Below are positions 16,452 to 24,198 of a DNA stretch of 64,000 bases, one piece after another; the stretch's first letter is position 1, and every line of letters begins with the position of its first letter. Position numbers and translations under genes: made by a program. The notes beneath the pieces are model-generated. The model had not been told where the DNA came from. It saw nothing but the letters and a program-made list of their open reading frames with translations, and did no database searches. This DNA is from Thermoleophilia bacterium (GTDB taxonomy: Bacteria; Actinomycetota; Thermoleophilia; Solirubrobacterales; 70-9): the NCBI GenBank assembly GCA_016650125.1, contig JAENWT010000002.1, positions 1 through 64,000 of the forward strand. Direction: 5' to 3'.

Positions 16452-16973
16452 TCAGCAACCGTACTTTTGAGCGAGGACGTGAACGATGCTTCCTCGGGGA
16501 GGATCCTGTGTGCATACCGTGTAATTGTCCGGGTTGACGATTCCGAACATGGTGTCGTTGTTGCTGGCGTCCACTTGGAAGCCCGCTGACTTCAACTCGC
16601 TCTCAGCGACTGTCAAAGTCAGGCCGACCACGTCAGGTGGCTCGCTTGGTTCCGGTTCGGGCGCTGCGGCTTCAGCGGCAGCAGCGGATGCCTGCTTTGC
16701 TTTTGCCTGGGCGACAGCCGTTGCTTTCTTGGCAGCCTTGGCAGCAGCTGCTTTCGCAGCTTTCTTTGCGGCCTGCTTTTGCTTCTGGACCTGATCCTGG
16801 AGTTCAGCTACCTGTTCCTGAGCTGCTGTAGCAGCGTCGGCAGCTTGGTTCGCGGCGTCTGTCGCCTCCTGGGAGTCACCCCCGCCACAACCGGCAAGGC
16901 TTAAAGCTCCCAATACTGCGACAAGCGCAAGTCGTTTTATGATTCTCCCCTTTGTGGACGGACTGGAACTCAA
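16452..16973 (-). CDS. Lipoprotein with coiled coil and a single PASTA-like domain
   Basis: Up to 173 residues. Lipobox LSLAGCGG, an Ala/Lys/Gln coiled coil (about residues 35-100) and a C-terminal PASTA-like unit: PDVVGLTLTVAESELKSAGF ... NYTVCTQDPPRGSIV. PASTA units bind peptidoglycan stem peptides or beta-lactams in kinases and PBPs. The unit is very similar to that of 17633-17893, including both cysteines. The start is unclear. The listed TTG (16973) lacks a ribosome site, while AAAGGGGAG lies immediately before an ATA codon (16940) that would give the normal IKRLALVA signal start. Confidence 0.75.
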   Translation of the reverse strand: MSSSPSTKGRIIKRLALVAVLGALSLAGCGGGDSQEATDAANQAADAATAAQEQVAELQDQVQKQKQAAKKAAKAAAAKAAKKATAVAQAKAKQASAAAAEAAAPEPEPSEPPDVVGLTLTVAESELKSAGFQVDASNNDTMFGIVNPDNYTVCTQDPPRGSIVHVLAQKYGC

Positions 16974-17254
16974 TTGTTTCAGAATCCGAGCTTACTATGT
17001 GAGTCGGCAAACGTTCGTGTCCGCGACGTAGACCTTGTCGACTCTGAGGCCAAGGTATGAGGTGATGTAACGCCCGTTGACACGTGCCCCGAGAACCCGA
17101 CCCGGGTGCCGAGACTGGGTTAGCGGTCGATTGGAGATTTCACTCTCGTAGAAGGGGTCAGTCGCCGGTAGAGTCTGGCGAGAACTGCCCGGCACGGCTG
17201 CCCCTCTGCTGAGGGCATGACAGCACCGCCGGTCGAAAATGGGAGATGCGATCC
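16974..17254. other. Intergenic region with a possible gene remnant
   Basis: On the minus strand, about 17190 down to 16995, a frame reads DPFYESEISNRPLTQ and later VNGRYITSYLGLRVDKVYVA to a stop. The wording looks protein-like, but there is no start or ribosome site, and the upstream part of the frame is overlapped by 17255-17608. It may be the 3' end of a lost gene. Nothing else is recognised. Confidence 0.25.
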
Positions 17255-17608
17255 GTGGATCAGCAGCAGACACAGAGTGTTCAGGTGTTTCAAAACAACC
17301 GGGGTTGCTTCGCGGGATGCGGGACCTTTCTGGCAGTGATTCTTGCCGTCGGAGCCGTCGTCGCCTATTGGTATGTGGCAATCCCCGTAGCAATCGTTGT
17401 TGCCGGGGTCTACTATTACTTCTGGGATAGGAAGCGCCAGGAACTCGCACTTTGGGAGACGACAGTGGATGATTCAGCACCGGCGCTGACCAAACGGGAT
17501 AGCTTGGTCTTAGATCAGTTGAAGACGCTCGCCAACCTGCGTGACGAAGGCGTGCTCACTGAGTCAGAGTTTGAGGCAAAGAAGACTGAGCTACTGAAGC
17601 GTCTGTAA
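17255..17608 (+). CDS. Two-helix membrane protein with C-terminal SHOCT domain
   Basis: 117 residues from the GTG at 17255, chosen because GGGAG stands nine bases upstream; the ATG at 17246 directly abuts it. Cys-containing start (NNRGCFAGCG), a long hydrophobic hairpin (FLAVILAVGAVVAYW and VAIPVAIVVAGVYYYFW), a basic cytoplasmic stretch (DRKRQE) and a SHOCT helix pair at the C-terminus (LDQLKTLANLRDEGVLTESE, then FEAKKTELLKRL). SHOCT is an oligomerisation module. The PASTA lipoprotein gene follows 24 bases later, suggesting an operon. Confidence 0.8.
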   Translation: MDQQQTQSVQVFQNNRGCFAGCGTFLAVILAVGAVVAYWYVAIPVAIVVAGVYYYFWDRKRQELALWETTVDDSAPALTKRDSLVLDQLKTLANLRDEGVLTESEFEAKKTELLKRL

Positions 17609-17632
17609 AAAACAAGATCAAATGGGAGAAAT

Positions 17633-17893
17633 ATGAGGATCTGGATTCTTGGGCTATTGGCTGTGCTGACCCTTAGCTTTGCCGCGTGCGGTGAGGAAGA
17701 CATTGGGAACGCACCTGATGTTCGTGGCCTGCAACTCGATGTGGCTAAGAAGAAGCTACAAAAAGCCAATTACTCAACCAGTGTTGAGGACGACGCTATG
17801 TTCGGAGTAGTCATCGAGTCACATTTCACTGTCTGCAGTCAAAGCAGCCCAAAAGGCAGGATTATTCCGCTGGAGGTTTCGAAAGACTGCTAG
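17633..17893 (+). CDS. Minimal PASTA lipoprotein
   Basis: 86 residues with a good ribosome site (GGGAG) before ATG 17633. Lipobox LSFAACGE. The whole mature part is one PASTA-like unit: PDVRGLQLDVAKKKLQKANY ... MFGVVIESHFTVCSQSSPKG ... VSKDC. It matches the C-terminal unit of 16452-16973 position by position, including two cysteines absent from standard PASTA. It is essentially a lipid-anchored single PASTA domain and may serve as a wall-sensing accessory for the nearby kinase; that link is inference from proximity. Confidence 0.75.
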   Translation: MRIWILGLLAVLTLSFAACGEEDIGNAPDVRGLQLDVAKKKLQKANYSTSVEDDAMFGVVIESHFTVCSQSSPKGRIIPLEVSKDC

Positions 17894-18263
17894 TTCGGCA
17901 CATCGCCTCGGGACATCGAACCGAGGTGCAGCTCGAGGCAGTTCCGAAGTCTGGATATATCCTCGGGGGCTGGTCTGGTGCTTGCCTTAAGGATTGGAGA
18001 TCGGCGCGGTCCCGTGGAGTGTGGCCATGCCCGCCCATCGGGTCGACGCTCTTCCTGGTGATCTAAGTAGCGTTTTCGCTCCACCCTCCGTGTCCCCGAG
18101 ACGAAAGCACAGCCGAGGCGAGGACTAGATCATCGAGGGAGAGGAACTTAGCTTTTCGCAGAGGAAAATTAGATCGGAGTTACTGCCAACGGGCTGCCGA
18201 TGTGGTGATAGGTTCAGAAGTAAGCCTCGACGGCAGCCTAAATCGAATGAATTGGGGGAGAGC
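17894..18263. other. Gene-free stretch
   Basis: About 370 bases. Only a short implausible minus-strand frame is open. No repeat or RNA is recognised. The 3' end holds GGGGGAG, the ribosome site of 18264-18626, and presumably its promoter. Confidence 0.4.
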
Positions 18264-18626
18264 ATGAAACGACTTCTTGCCATTTGTGTCATTTCCGTCG
18301 GCATCGTTGCGGTGCCATCAGCTTCATCTCCGGCCTCAGCCGCGTACCTGCCGTCGGTCGGTTACTACTTAGCCAAGCAACAGACCTTTAGCATCTTGAG
18401 GCAATACTCCTACTGGCGCTATCGAAGCGTCGGATTTGTCGATTGTAAGAACGGTCGCATTACGCGCACGTCTTGGTCTTGCCGGATCTTGATCGTCAAA
18501 CGTCACAAATGCTGGAGGGGACGCTCGCGGGTTTACTCGAAGTACGACTATTACTCGGACTCTGTGAAGTTTCAAACACGGTCATCGATTGCACCTCCGT
18601 ATCGGTGCATCGGCGTTAATTACTGA
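18264..18626 (+). CDS. Small secreted basic protein (F3-like)
   Basis: 120 residues from ATG 18264, with GGGGGAG upstream. Signal peptide MKRLLAICVISVGIVAVPSA, cleavage near ASAAY. Mature part: VGYYLAKQQTFSIL, then CKNGRITRTSWSCRILIVKR and CWRGRSRVY, ending PPYRCIGVNY. The order Tyr-rich helix, C..GRI.R...CR, W+G matches a shortened F3 module of 7096-7881 and 11019-11783. Four cysteines and high Arg/Tyr content fit an exported wall- or surface-binding protein; function unknown. Confidence 0.6.
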   Translation: MKRLLAICVISVGIVAVPSASSPASAAYLPSVGYYLAKQQTFSILRQYSYWRYRSVGFVDCKNGRITRTSWSCRILIVKRHKCWRGRSRVYSKYDYYSDSVKFQTRSSIAPPYRCIGVNY

Positions 18627-18682
18627 CAGACCGGTTCACGTTGTCGACACTGATCTACGCGGCCACTCTTTCCTAACCCAAG

Positions 18683-19492
18683 GTGGCAGACCGTTTCTCC
18701 AAATCAGGAATTCTCTGGGCCGCATTTTTCGTCGTCATCGTAGCTTTCAAGTTTGGCCAGATCTCGGATGGGAATGACGGTGAAGACAAGGGCAGTCCCT
18801 CGCTTCCTCCAAACCTCCCTCCAAACTGGGAGAGCAAAATCCAACCGCGACCGTCTCTACAGAAGTACGAGGCGAGTTCACTTATCCGAGATTTCTACGC
18901 GTCGATAGACGACGATGAGTTCGCGGTGGCCTGGGAGGCACTTTCCCCCAACGCCCGGGATGAACTTCAAGGATTTGACTCTTGGAGACAAGGTCAAGAA
19001 TTCAACATCGCTACTAAGGTAAGCGATGTCTGGATCGAGAGAACTTCCCGACTGGCTGCTGTTGCTCACGTAAACCTTCGGGCAGTCGACGTTGACGCTT
19101 GTGGGGATCGGATCACTCAGGAGTTTGACGGTTCCTGGCTGGTGGCAGAGAGGCAGAAGCAGCTTTTCCTATCGAGCCCGGACATTCAAAAAAGTTCCGG
19201 TCTCGATCCCGTATTCGAAGAGGCAGCTTGCCCAATAGAAGCCGCCTTAGTAGAGCCTCCGCCTCCAGATCCTGACCCCTCTATCCCCACAGAACCTTAT
19301 TCGCAACCGTCCGAGCCGACCGATCCTGATTGCGACCCGAACTATGCTGGCGCCTGTCTCGACCCGAACTCTTATGACTACGACTGTTCTGGTGGTAGTG
19401 GAGATGGCCCCGACTACACCGGTTACGTTGAGGTCGTTGGGTCAGACCCCTACGACTTGGACTCCGACGGCGATGGGTCCGGCTGCGAGTAG
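18683..19492 (+). CDS. Membrane-anchored protein with C-terminal Excalibur Ca-binding motif
   Basis: 269 residues from the GTG at 18683 (weak ribosome site). N-terminal hydrophobic anchor (GILWAAFFVVIVAFKFG), a Pro-rich spacer, and a cystatin/NTF2-like domain (about 60-165, with LIRDFYASIDDDEFAVAWEA). After an acidic Pro-rich linker (PPPPDPDPSIPTEPYSQPSE) comes an Excalibur-type end DLDSDGDGSGCE. Excalibur motifs (DxDxDGxxCE) bind calcium at the cell surface. It stands alone on its strand between the small secreted protein and the integrase region. Confidence 0.75.
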   Translation: MADRFSKSGILWAAFFVVIVAFKFGQISDGNDGEDKGSPSLPPNLPPNWESKIQPRPSLQKYEASSLIRDFYASIDDDEFAVAWEALSPNARDELQGFDSWRQGQEFNIATKVSDVWIERTSRLAAVAHVNLRAVDVDACGDRITQEFDGSWLVAERQKQLFLSSPDIQKSSGLDPVFEEAACPIEAALVEPPPPDPDPSIPTEPYSQPSEPTDPDCDPNYAGACLDPNSYDYDCSGGSGDGPDYTGYVEVVGSDPYDLDSDGDGSGCE

Positions 19493-20003
19493 TTTTCAGA
19501 AGCTACTCGGTGAGCGCAGGAAGAAGACGCAAAAGAAAATGGCCGCTTCGAGCGCTTCGGCGGACATGGCCTTGCAGTTGATGTTCTGATACACCGCTCA
19601 ACCGTGCCGATTCACGCGCCAGGGTCGGCTCTACGAACCGGGGAACCGGCCCATCGTCAACGGCGGCTCGTATCCATATCCATACCGCGTGCTCAAGGAT
19701 GGCCGGAAGACCATCAACGGGCTGTGACACTTACAGGCTCGAGTTCGACAAGGAGAAACGGACCTAGGCCCTGGGGCTACGAGTCGGTGCTCCAGCTGGA
19801 CTATCGCGCTGCCTCAGACGTTGTCACTCGTCTCGTGCACGGTTCTCGGTGATCATCACAGTAGCTCGCGGTCATCCGAGAACCGGATACACAAACCCAG
19901 CTCCGCCTGATCGATACATCGCCAAGAGAAAGCTTCACCGGCCGGAGTAGCCATTCCAGACGGTACTTGTAACAAGCCGTGAACCAAGCTAAACAAACAG
20001 GTC
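19493..20003. other. Gene-free stretch with a possible coding remnant
   Basis: About 510 bases before the integrase. From about 19592 to 19727 one plus-strand frame reads RFTRQGRLYEPGNRPIVNGG, then SYPYPYRVLKDGRKTINGL and a stop. This looks like the tail of a protein but has no start and follows a stop codon. No att fragment, R2 copy or hairpin is recognised. Confidence 0.3.
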
Positions 20004-21323
20004 ATGCATTTTCGACCTGCGCAAGAAACCTCGAACTCGCCGAGCAAGTCGGCGAATGCCCACTGCTCTGAAGAGGGCATCAATATCCAGCACTCAAGAG
20101 GCTGCGGATCAAAGTGGGGAGAGGACTGTTCCTGCGAGCCGAGATTCCAGGGTCAGGCGTGGTCTCCTCGGCATAAGAAGAACCTGAGGCGGGTTTTCAA
20201 GACTCTTAAAGAGGCGAAGGCGTGGCGAACCGAGACGACCATCGCCTTCAGGAAACCAGAGGCAGTCGGACCGGGCGACATGTTCCTCGATCAAGCCGCC
20301 GACGCCTGGCTCGTTGCGGCGAAGTCAGGGGTCGTCAGAACGAGGTCCGGTTCTCCGTTTAAGCCGGCCGCACTTCGAAGCTATGAGGATTCGCTTCGTA
20401 GGTTCCTTCTGCCGAAGCTCGGGCGAACAAGGCTTTCCGAACTGAGCAGAAATCAGATCCAGGATGTGGTGGACGAGATGGTCGCCAAGGATTACGCGCC
20501 GAGCACGGTCAGAAACGCGATTCTGCCACTTCGATCGATCTGCCGAAGGGCAGTTGATCGAGACGAACTTTCTGCGAATCCGACCAAGCGGCTGGATCTG
20601 CCGATTGATCGTCGGATGAAGGATCGCGTTGCCCCGCCGAACGAGGTCGACGCGCTCCTTGGGGCACTACCCACTGAGCTTCGTTTCATCTGGGGGACAG
20701 CGATCTACACAGGGCTAAGGAGAGGGGAGCTTCAGGCGCTCGGCTGGCAGCACGTCGACCTTGAAGCCGGTGTGATCGAAGTGGAACGAGCGTGGGATCG
20801 GGTCGCTGGCTTCATCGACCCGAAAAGCAAAGCGTCGTTTCGACGTCTGCCGTTGCCAGGCTCCCTTCGCGGGATGCTGATCGAACAAAAGCTTGTTCAA
20901 GGATGTGGTGGAGAGGGTCTCGTGATCGGCAAGGGTGACAAGCCTTTCGATCCCTCGAACGCGATCAGGAGTGCCCGCCGTATCTGGAAGAACGCGGGGC
21001 TCTCGGAGCTCGGCTACCACGAATGCCGACACACCTTCGCGTCGCTGATGATCGCGGCCGGCGTGAACGCCAAGACGCTCTCCGTATATATGGGGCATTC
21101 GTCGATCGTGATGACAATGGACCGCTACGGCCACCTTTTCCCTGGCAACGAGAACGATTCGGCCGACAAGCTCGACAAGTTCCTGGCCAAGGAACGGGAA
21201 CCGTTCAACGCGTTCGGAGTCGAGGTCGAGCAGCTTGAGAAGGCGCGGTCCACCAAGGTTTATCGCCGCCGACGTGCGGCGGAAATGGCCACGGCTGGAA
21301 GACAGGAAGAGGTGGAGCATTGA
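20004..21323 (+). CDS. Tyrosine recombinase/phage-type integrase
   Basis: 439 residues. Residues 25-75 form an actinophage-type arm-binding start with a small Cys cluster (CGSKWGEDCSC), followed by a SAM-like core-binding domain (about 95-190). The catalytic domain (205-385) has R239 in TGLRRGEL, K274/K276, H339-x-x-R342 (HECRHTF), H365 (MGHSS) and the nucleophile Y375 (DRYGHLF), so it looks active. It is the only integrase in the window and is transcribed towards att C 1.6 kb downstream. It probably recombines the tRNA-Arg fragments listed here. The start at 20004 is the only one before the conserved N-terminus. Confidence 0.9.
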   Translation: MHFRPAQETSNSPSKSANAHCSEEGINIQHSRGCGSKWGEDCSCEPRFQGQAWSPRHKKNLRRVFKTLKEAKAWRTETTIAFRKPEAVGPGDMFLDQAADAWLVAAKSGVVRTRSGSPFKPAALRSYEDSLRRFLLPKLGRTRLSELSRNQIQDVVDEMVAKDYAPSTVRNAILPLRSICRRAVDRDELSANPTKRLDLPIDRRMKDRVAPPNEVDALLGALPTELRFIWGTAIYTGLRRGELQALGWQHVDLEAGVIEVERAWDRVAGFIDPKSKASFRRLPLPGSLRGMLIEQKLVQGCGGEGLVIGKGDKPFDPSNAIRSARRIWKNAGLSELGYHECRHTFASLMIAAGVNAKTLSVYMGHSSIVMTMDRYGHLFPGNENDSADKLDKFLAKEREPFNAFGVEVEQLEKARSTKVYRRRRAAEMATAGRQEEVEH

Positions 21324-21598
21324 GAAGAAGATTGTCTGGATTCATTGGTTGGCTGCGTGACCGGGTCAAACGGCAACCGACAGAGATCATTGTCGAGGCC
21401 GGAAACGTCGGCTATCCGGACTACGTGAACACCGACATTGAGACCCTTCGCTGGGATTTGTCGATGATGATCGCGCAGGAACTTGAGAAGAGAGAAACCG
21501 GTGGCGGCGAGGAGATGATCTGGTACGCAACCAGAAGCATCTACCGGTCCGACATAGCCCTCAAAGAACTCGCCGATCATCCCTACATTGTCATTTGA
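21320..21598 (+). CDS. Small hypothetical protein coupled to the integrase
   Basis: 92 residues from a TTG that overlaps the integrase stop by four bases (TTGA), implying translational coupling. Basic start (RRRLSGFIGWLRDRVKRQP), then an acidic region (TDIETLRWDLSMMIAQELEK) and a Tyr/Arg-rich end. No helix-turn-helix typical of an excisionase is obvious. Its position suggests a role tied to recombination, but I do not recognise the family. Confidence 0.5.
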   Translation: MRRRLSGFIGWLRDRVKRQPTEIIVEAGNVGYPDYVNTDIETLRWDLSMMIAQELEKRETGGGEEMIWYATRSIYRSDIALKELADHPYIVI

Positions 21599-21628
21599 AC
21601 TACTGGCCGGAGACATTGCTCACCAATG

Positions 21629-22453
21629 TCAATCGTACGGTCCAGATTCGCCCGCGCTTTCCATGCGGAGGCATCTCTCTTTGTCACGCTGCCCCGCGTA
21701 GTCGAGCAGACTCGGTAGCGGCCGCATTGGGGCGGTTATGCCGGGGCTCCGATCAGGCGGGAAGTTCGCGGCAGCCTTCCTCAGGGCTTCATCGGATTGT
21801 GCGGAGATCATGATGGTGTTTGCTTCGTCCAGAAGTCGGGCTGACCCGGCTCTTGGGTTTTGCATAGAAGCGACACGCACTGAGAGATCCCATCGTCCTA
21901 ATTCCTGAGGGCCGCATCCCGGGGGGACGTATGGCGTCTCACCCTGGATCGGCTCGGGAGTCTGCTCGAGCATGATCGAGATATCGGATTTGGCGGATTT
22001 CCAATCCGCCGCAGATGTCGTTGAGAACTTGGCGGCCTTAACGGCCAACTCATACTTATCTTCGCGCCATCTGATCGGTCGCCTGTCAGTGAGTTCGGGT
22101 CGGTAAATATTCACCAGAGCCTCGCCGAAATCTGTGAGCCAGCAGACCAGCACATCGACGTACTGCCTTCGCGTTTTGTCGTTTCGAACGTAGAACCCTC
22201 CGTTACGAAAGACAGGCCGATGAGCCCGCGGATCATGAACCCGAGTGCTTTCTCGGAGCTTGGCGATTCGAATCATCTCTAGCCGCTCGAGCCTCCAGGC
22301 AGCTCGCCTGAAACTTTCCTGCATCGACGTCGCCCCGGCAGGGGTTCTCAGGATCAGGGGTGCCGTCGATCCAGGACTTCCGGCGGCAAGCAGGATCGAT
22401 CGCTCATTCTTCCCGAGGCGCTTGCCCTTCAGGTGCGAGAAGGATCGGCTCAT
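21629..22453 (-). CDS. Hypothetical protein, possible winged helix, paired with an RHH regulator
   Basis: 274 residues. The first 150 residues resemble a winged-helix layout: GKNERSILLAAGSPG, an AAWRLERLEMIRIAKLRES recognition-like helix, a basic beta region, and VCWLTDFGEALV, which is like the LT..G..L wing of many regulators. The C-terminal 120 residues are Pro/Ser-rich and unassigned. The start overlaps the stop of the RHH gene by four bases, so the two are coupled. Location beside the integrase suggests control of the element, but no known family is recognised. Confidence 0.55.
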   Translation of the reverse strand: MSRSFSHLKGKRLGKNERSILLAAGSPGSTAPLILRTPAGATSMQESFRRAAWRLERLEMIRIAKLRESTRVHDPRAHRPVFRNGGFYVRNDKTRRQYVDVLVCWLTDFGEALVNIYRPELTDRRPIRWREDKYELAVKAAKFSTTSAADWKSAKSDISIMLEQTPEPIQGETPYVPPGCGPQELGRWDLSVRVASMQNPRAGSARLLDEANTIMISAQSDEALRKAAANFPPDRSPGITAPMRPLPSLLDYAGQRDKERCLRMESAGESGPYD

Positions 22454-22770
22454 CCTGTCTCACCTGCTTTTCGTGTGGTCAGACCTTTTCGTCGTACTGT
22501 CGCTGCGTCACGAACTGCGGCTTCAGCGTCATTACGTGCCTTTTTCATCGCTGCCCTACCCGCATCTGATGCTGCAAAGTCGTGGAGGCTGCCCCTGATC
22601 GGGGGCGGGATAGAAAGGAGCACCCGCCCTTCGAAGGCTGCGGTAATCAGCTCCTTGAGGAGGAATGCCCTGGTTACGCCCCGTGCCAAAGCCATTTTGT
22701 CGAGCTTTTCTAGCTCGTCGGCATCGATCTTGGTTGAGACCGTTCTGGTTTTGGGGTCGCTGGAAAACAT
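22450..22770 (-). CDS. Ribbon-helix-helix type DNA-binding protein
   Basis: 106 residues when started at the ATG at 22770, which has GGGGAG directly upstream; a longer frame runs to 22845. Residues 6-50 fit a ribbon-helix-helix: TRTVSTKIDADELEKLDKMA (ribbon, helix 1), then RGVTRAFLLKELITAAFEG (helix 2). The rest is a basic Ala-rich helix (AAMKKARNDAEAAVRDAA). It could be an autoregulated repressor or an excision control factor of the element. Two palindromes lie just upstream of its start. Confidence 0.65.
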   Translation of the reverse strand: MFSSDPKTRTVSTKIDADELEKLDKMALARGVTRAFLLKELITAAFEGRVLLSIPPPIRGSLHDFAASDAGRAAMKKARNDAEAAVRDAATVRRKGLTTRKAGETG

Positions 22771-22780
22771 CTCCCCTATA

Positions 22781-22800
22781 GGTATACCGGCGAATATTCG
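22781..22800. promoter_or_regulatory. Candidate operator with two palindromes upstream of the RHH gene
   Basis: GGTATACC (22781-22788) and CGAATATTCG (22791-22800) are perfect palindromes separated by two bases, 11 bases upstream of the RHH start codon. RHH proteins usually bind adjacent short palindromes near their own promoter. CGAATATTC is also present in every copy of repeat R2. Confidence 0.45.
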
Positions 22801-22911
22801 AGCGCACCGAAACGGATGTGGTCGATCAGAAACCGAGTCAAGCACGCAGTCAGAACACGACTACACGCCCGCAATCGCGCTCAACGCTGCCACCTGACTC
22901 AGGCCGGATGA

Positions 22912-22954
22912 CCTACGAAACCGAAGGTCACTGGTTCGAATCCAGTCGGGCGCA
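22912..22954 (+). repeat. tRNA-Arg(ACG) 3' fragment, putative att site C
   Basis: A 43-base copy identical to A and B from CCTACGAA to the discriminator A. After it only CTTTGTATC matches the extended repeat, so the downstream flank is different. It closes the integrase-bearing segment and lies 1.6 kb from the integrase stop. Confidence 0.85.
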
Positions 22955-23054
22955 CTTTGTATCGGGCACACGCCGAATGAATATGCGTTGTCTGTGGCAT
23001 TGGGGTGATCCCTCCTCTTAGCCAGGCCAGGGGCACCGGGATAGACTGTTTGAG

Positions 23055-23945
23055 ATGACTCAAGAGCAGCCAGCCGGCGCAACGGCACCAGCGAACGAGG
23101 AGGCGGTACGCGCCTGGGACACGGTCCTGTACGAGCGGTGGAAGAAGAACCGCAAGGTGTTCGTGGGCGCGCTGGAGGAGGTAACCGAGCAGGCCTTCGA
23201 TCGCTTTTCTCCGCCCAAAGGTGGACGCTGCATTGACATCGGCTGTGGGTTTGGCGACACGACTCGGCGACTAGCTGAGATCGTAGGGCCCAGAGGCTTT
23301 GCGCTCGGCATTGATTCCTCCCCTGAATTCATCGAGGATGCCCGCCGCGACGCGGCGAAGGCGAGCATCGACAACGTCGAGTTCGAGGTCGCCGATGCGC
23401 AGACGGCCCAGTGGGAACCGAGCCACGACTACGCCTTCTCGCGTATGGGGACGCAGTTCTTCGCCGCACCCGTTCCGGCCATGCGTGCGATCCGTGGAGC
23501 GCTCAAGCCCGGCGGCCGGCTTAACAAGATCTGCTGGCGCCGCAAAGATGAGAGCCCCTTCTGGGCGGAGACGGAGCAGGTTGTTCAGCGGTTCCTCTCG
23601 CGCCCCGACGAGTACGAGGCCGACACCTGCGGGCCCGGACCCTTCTCTCTGGGTAATCCCGAGACCACCCGCGGCATTCTCGAAGCCGCGGGATTCGAGG
23701 AGATCGAGTTGCATTCACGCGATTTCGATTACTACATGGGCCGGGACATGGATGAGGCGATCGAAGCCTTGCTCGCGATCGGACCTGGGGCCGAACTGAT
23801 CCGCCTCAACGGGGAGTACGGCGAGAGCCGTCGGCTCGTAATAGGCGAGGCACTCGCCGACCACTACGCCGCTTGGCAGCAACCTGACGGCTCCATAGTC
23901 GGTCGCGGGTCTGTCTGGAATGTCACCGCAAGCAATCCCAGCTAG
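23055..23945 (+). CDS. Class I SAM-dependent methyltransferase
   Basis: 296 residues. Rossmann-like core at about 50-170 with motif I CIDIGCGFGDTTRRLAE, the acidic end of strand 2 (ALGIDSSPEFIEDARR) and motif II region (DNVEFEVADAQTAQW), then FSRMGTQFFAAPVPAMRAIR, and LKPGGRL after helix D. The plan matches UbiE/COQ5-like Methyltransf_25 enzymes. The C-terminal 100 residues (PFSLGNPETTRGILEAAGF) resemble small-molecule O- or C-methyltransferases. Substrate unknown. It stands alone in front of the DUF1254 gene, both between att sites C and D. Confidence 0.85.
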   Translation: MTQEQPAGATAPANEEAVRAWDTVLYERWKKNRKVFVGALEEVTEQAFDRFSPPKGGRCIDIGCGFGDTTRRLAEIVGPRGFALGIDSSPEFIEDARRDAAKASIDNVEFEVADAQTAQWEPSHDYAFSRMGTQFFAAPVPAMRAIRGALKPGGRLNKICWRRKDESPFWAETEQVVQRFLSRPDEYEADTCGPGPFSLGNPETTRGILEAAGFEEIELHSRDFDYYMGRDMDEAIEALLAIGPGAELIRLNGEYGESRRLVIGEALADHYAAWQQPDGSIVGRGSVWNVTASNPS

Positions 23946-24198
23946 CGGCAATCACCTGCACTTCTAACTCAAAATGGGCATCGGAGAAGCGGTCGCCCCA
24001 GCAGTATGGAACTCCCCGCTTCCGCGGACACCTTGATCTTCCCCCGAACCGGACTGATCGGCCGGCGTTAGGCCGGTCGCATCTGGTTGAGCGAAACGGC
24101 AACGGCAGCCGGCGATCAGACCTCCGTACCGAATAGGGTGGATCGAAGGCCGATTTCGCGCAACTCGCGAACCCGGCAAGTAAGACGGGGGAAGCAAA

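Noticed and set aside
16995..17480. 161-residue minus-strand frame
   Set aside because: Its upstream half overlaps the well-supported SHOCT gene; only the last ~60 residues look protein-like, noted as a possible remnant.
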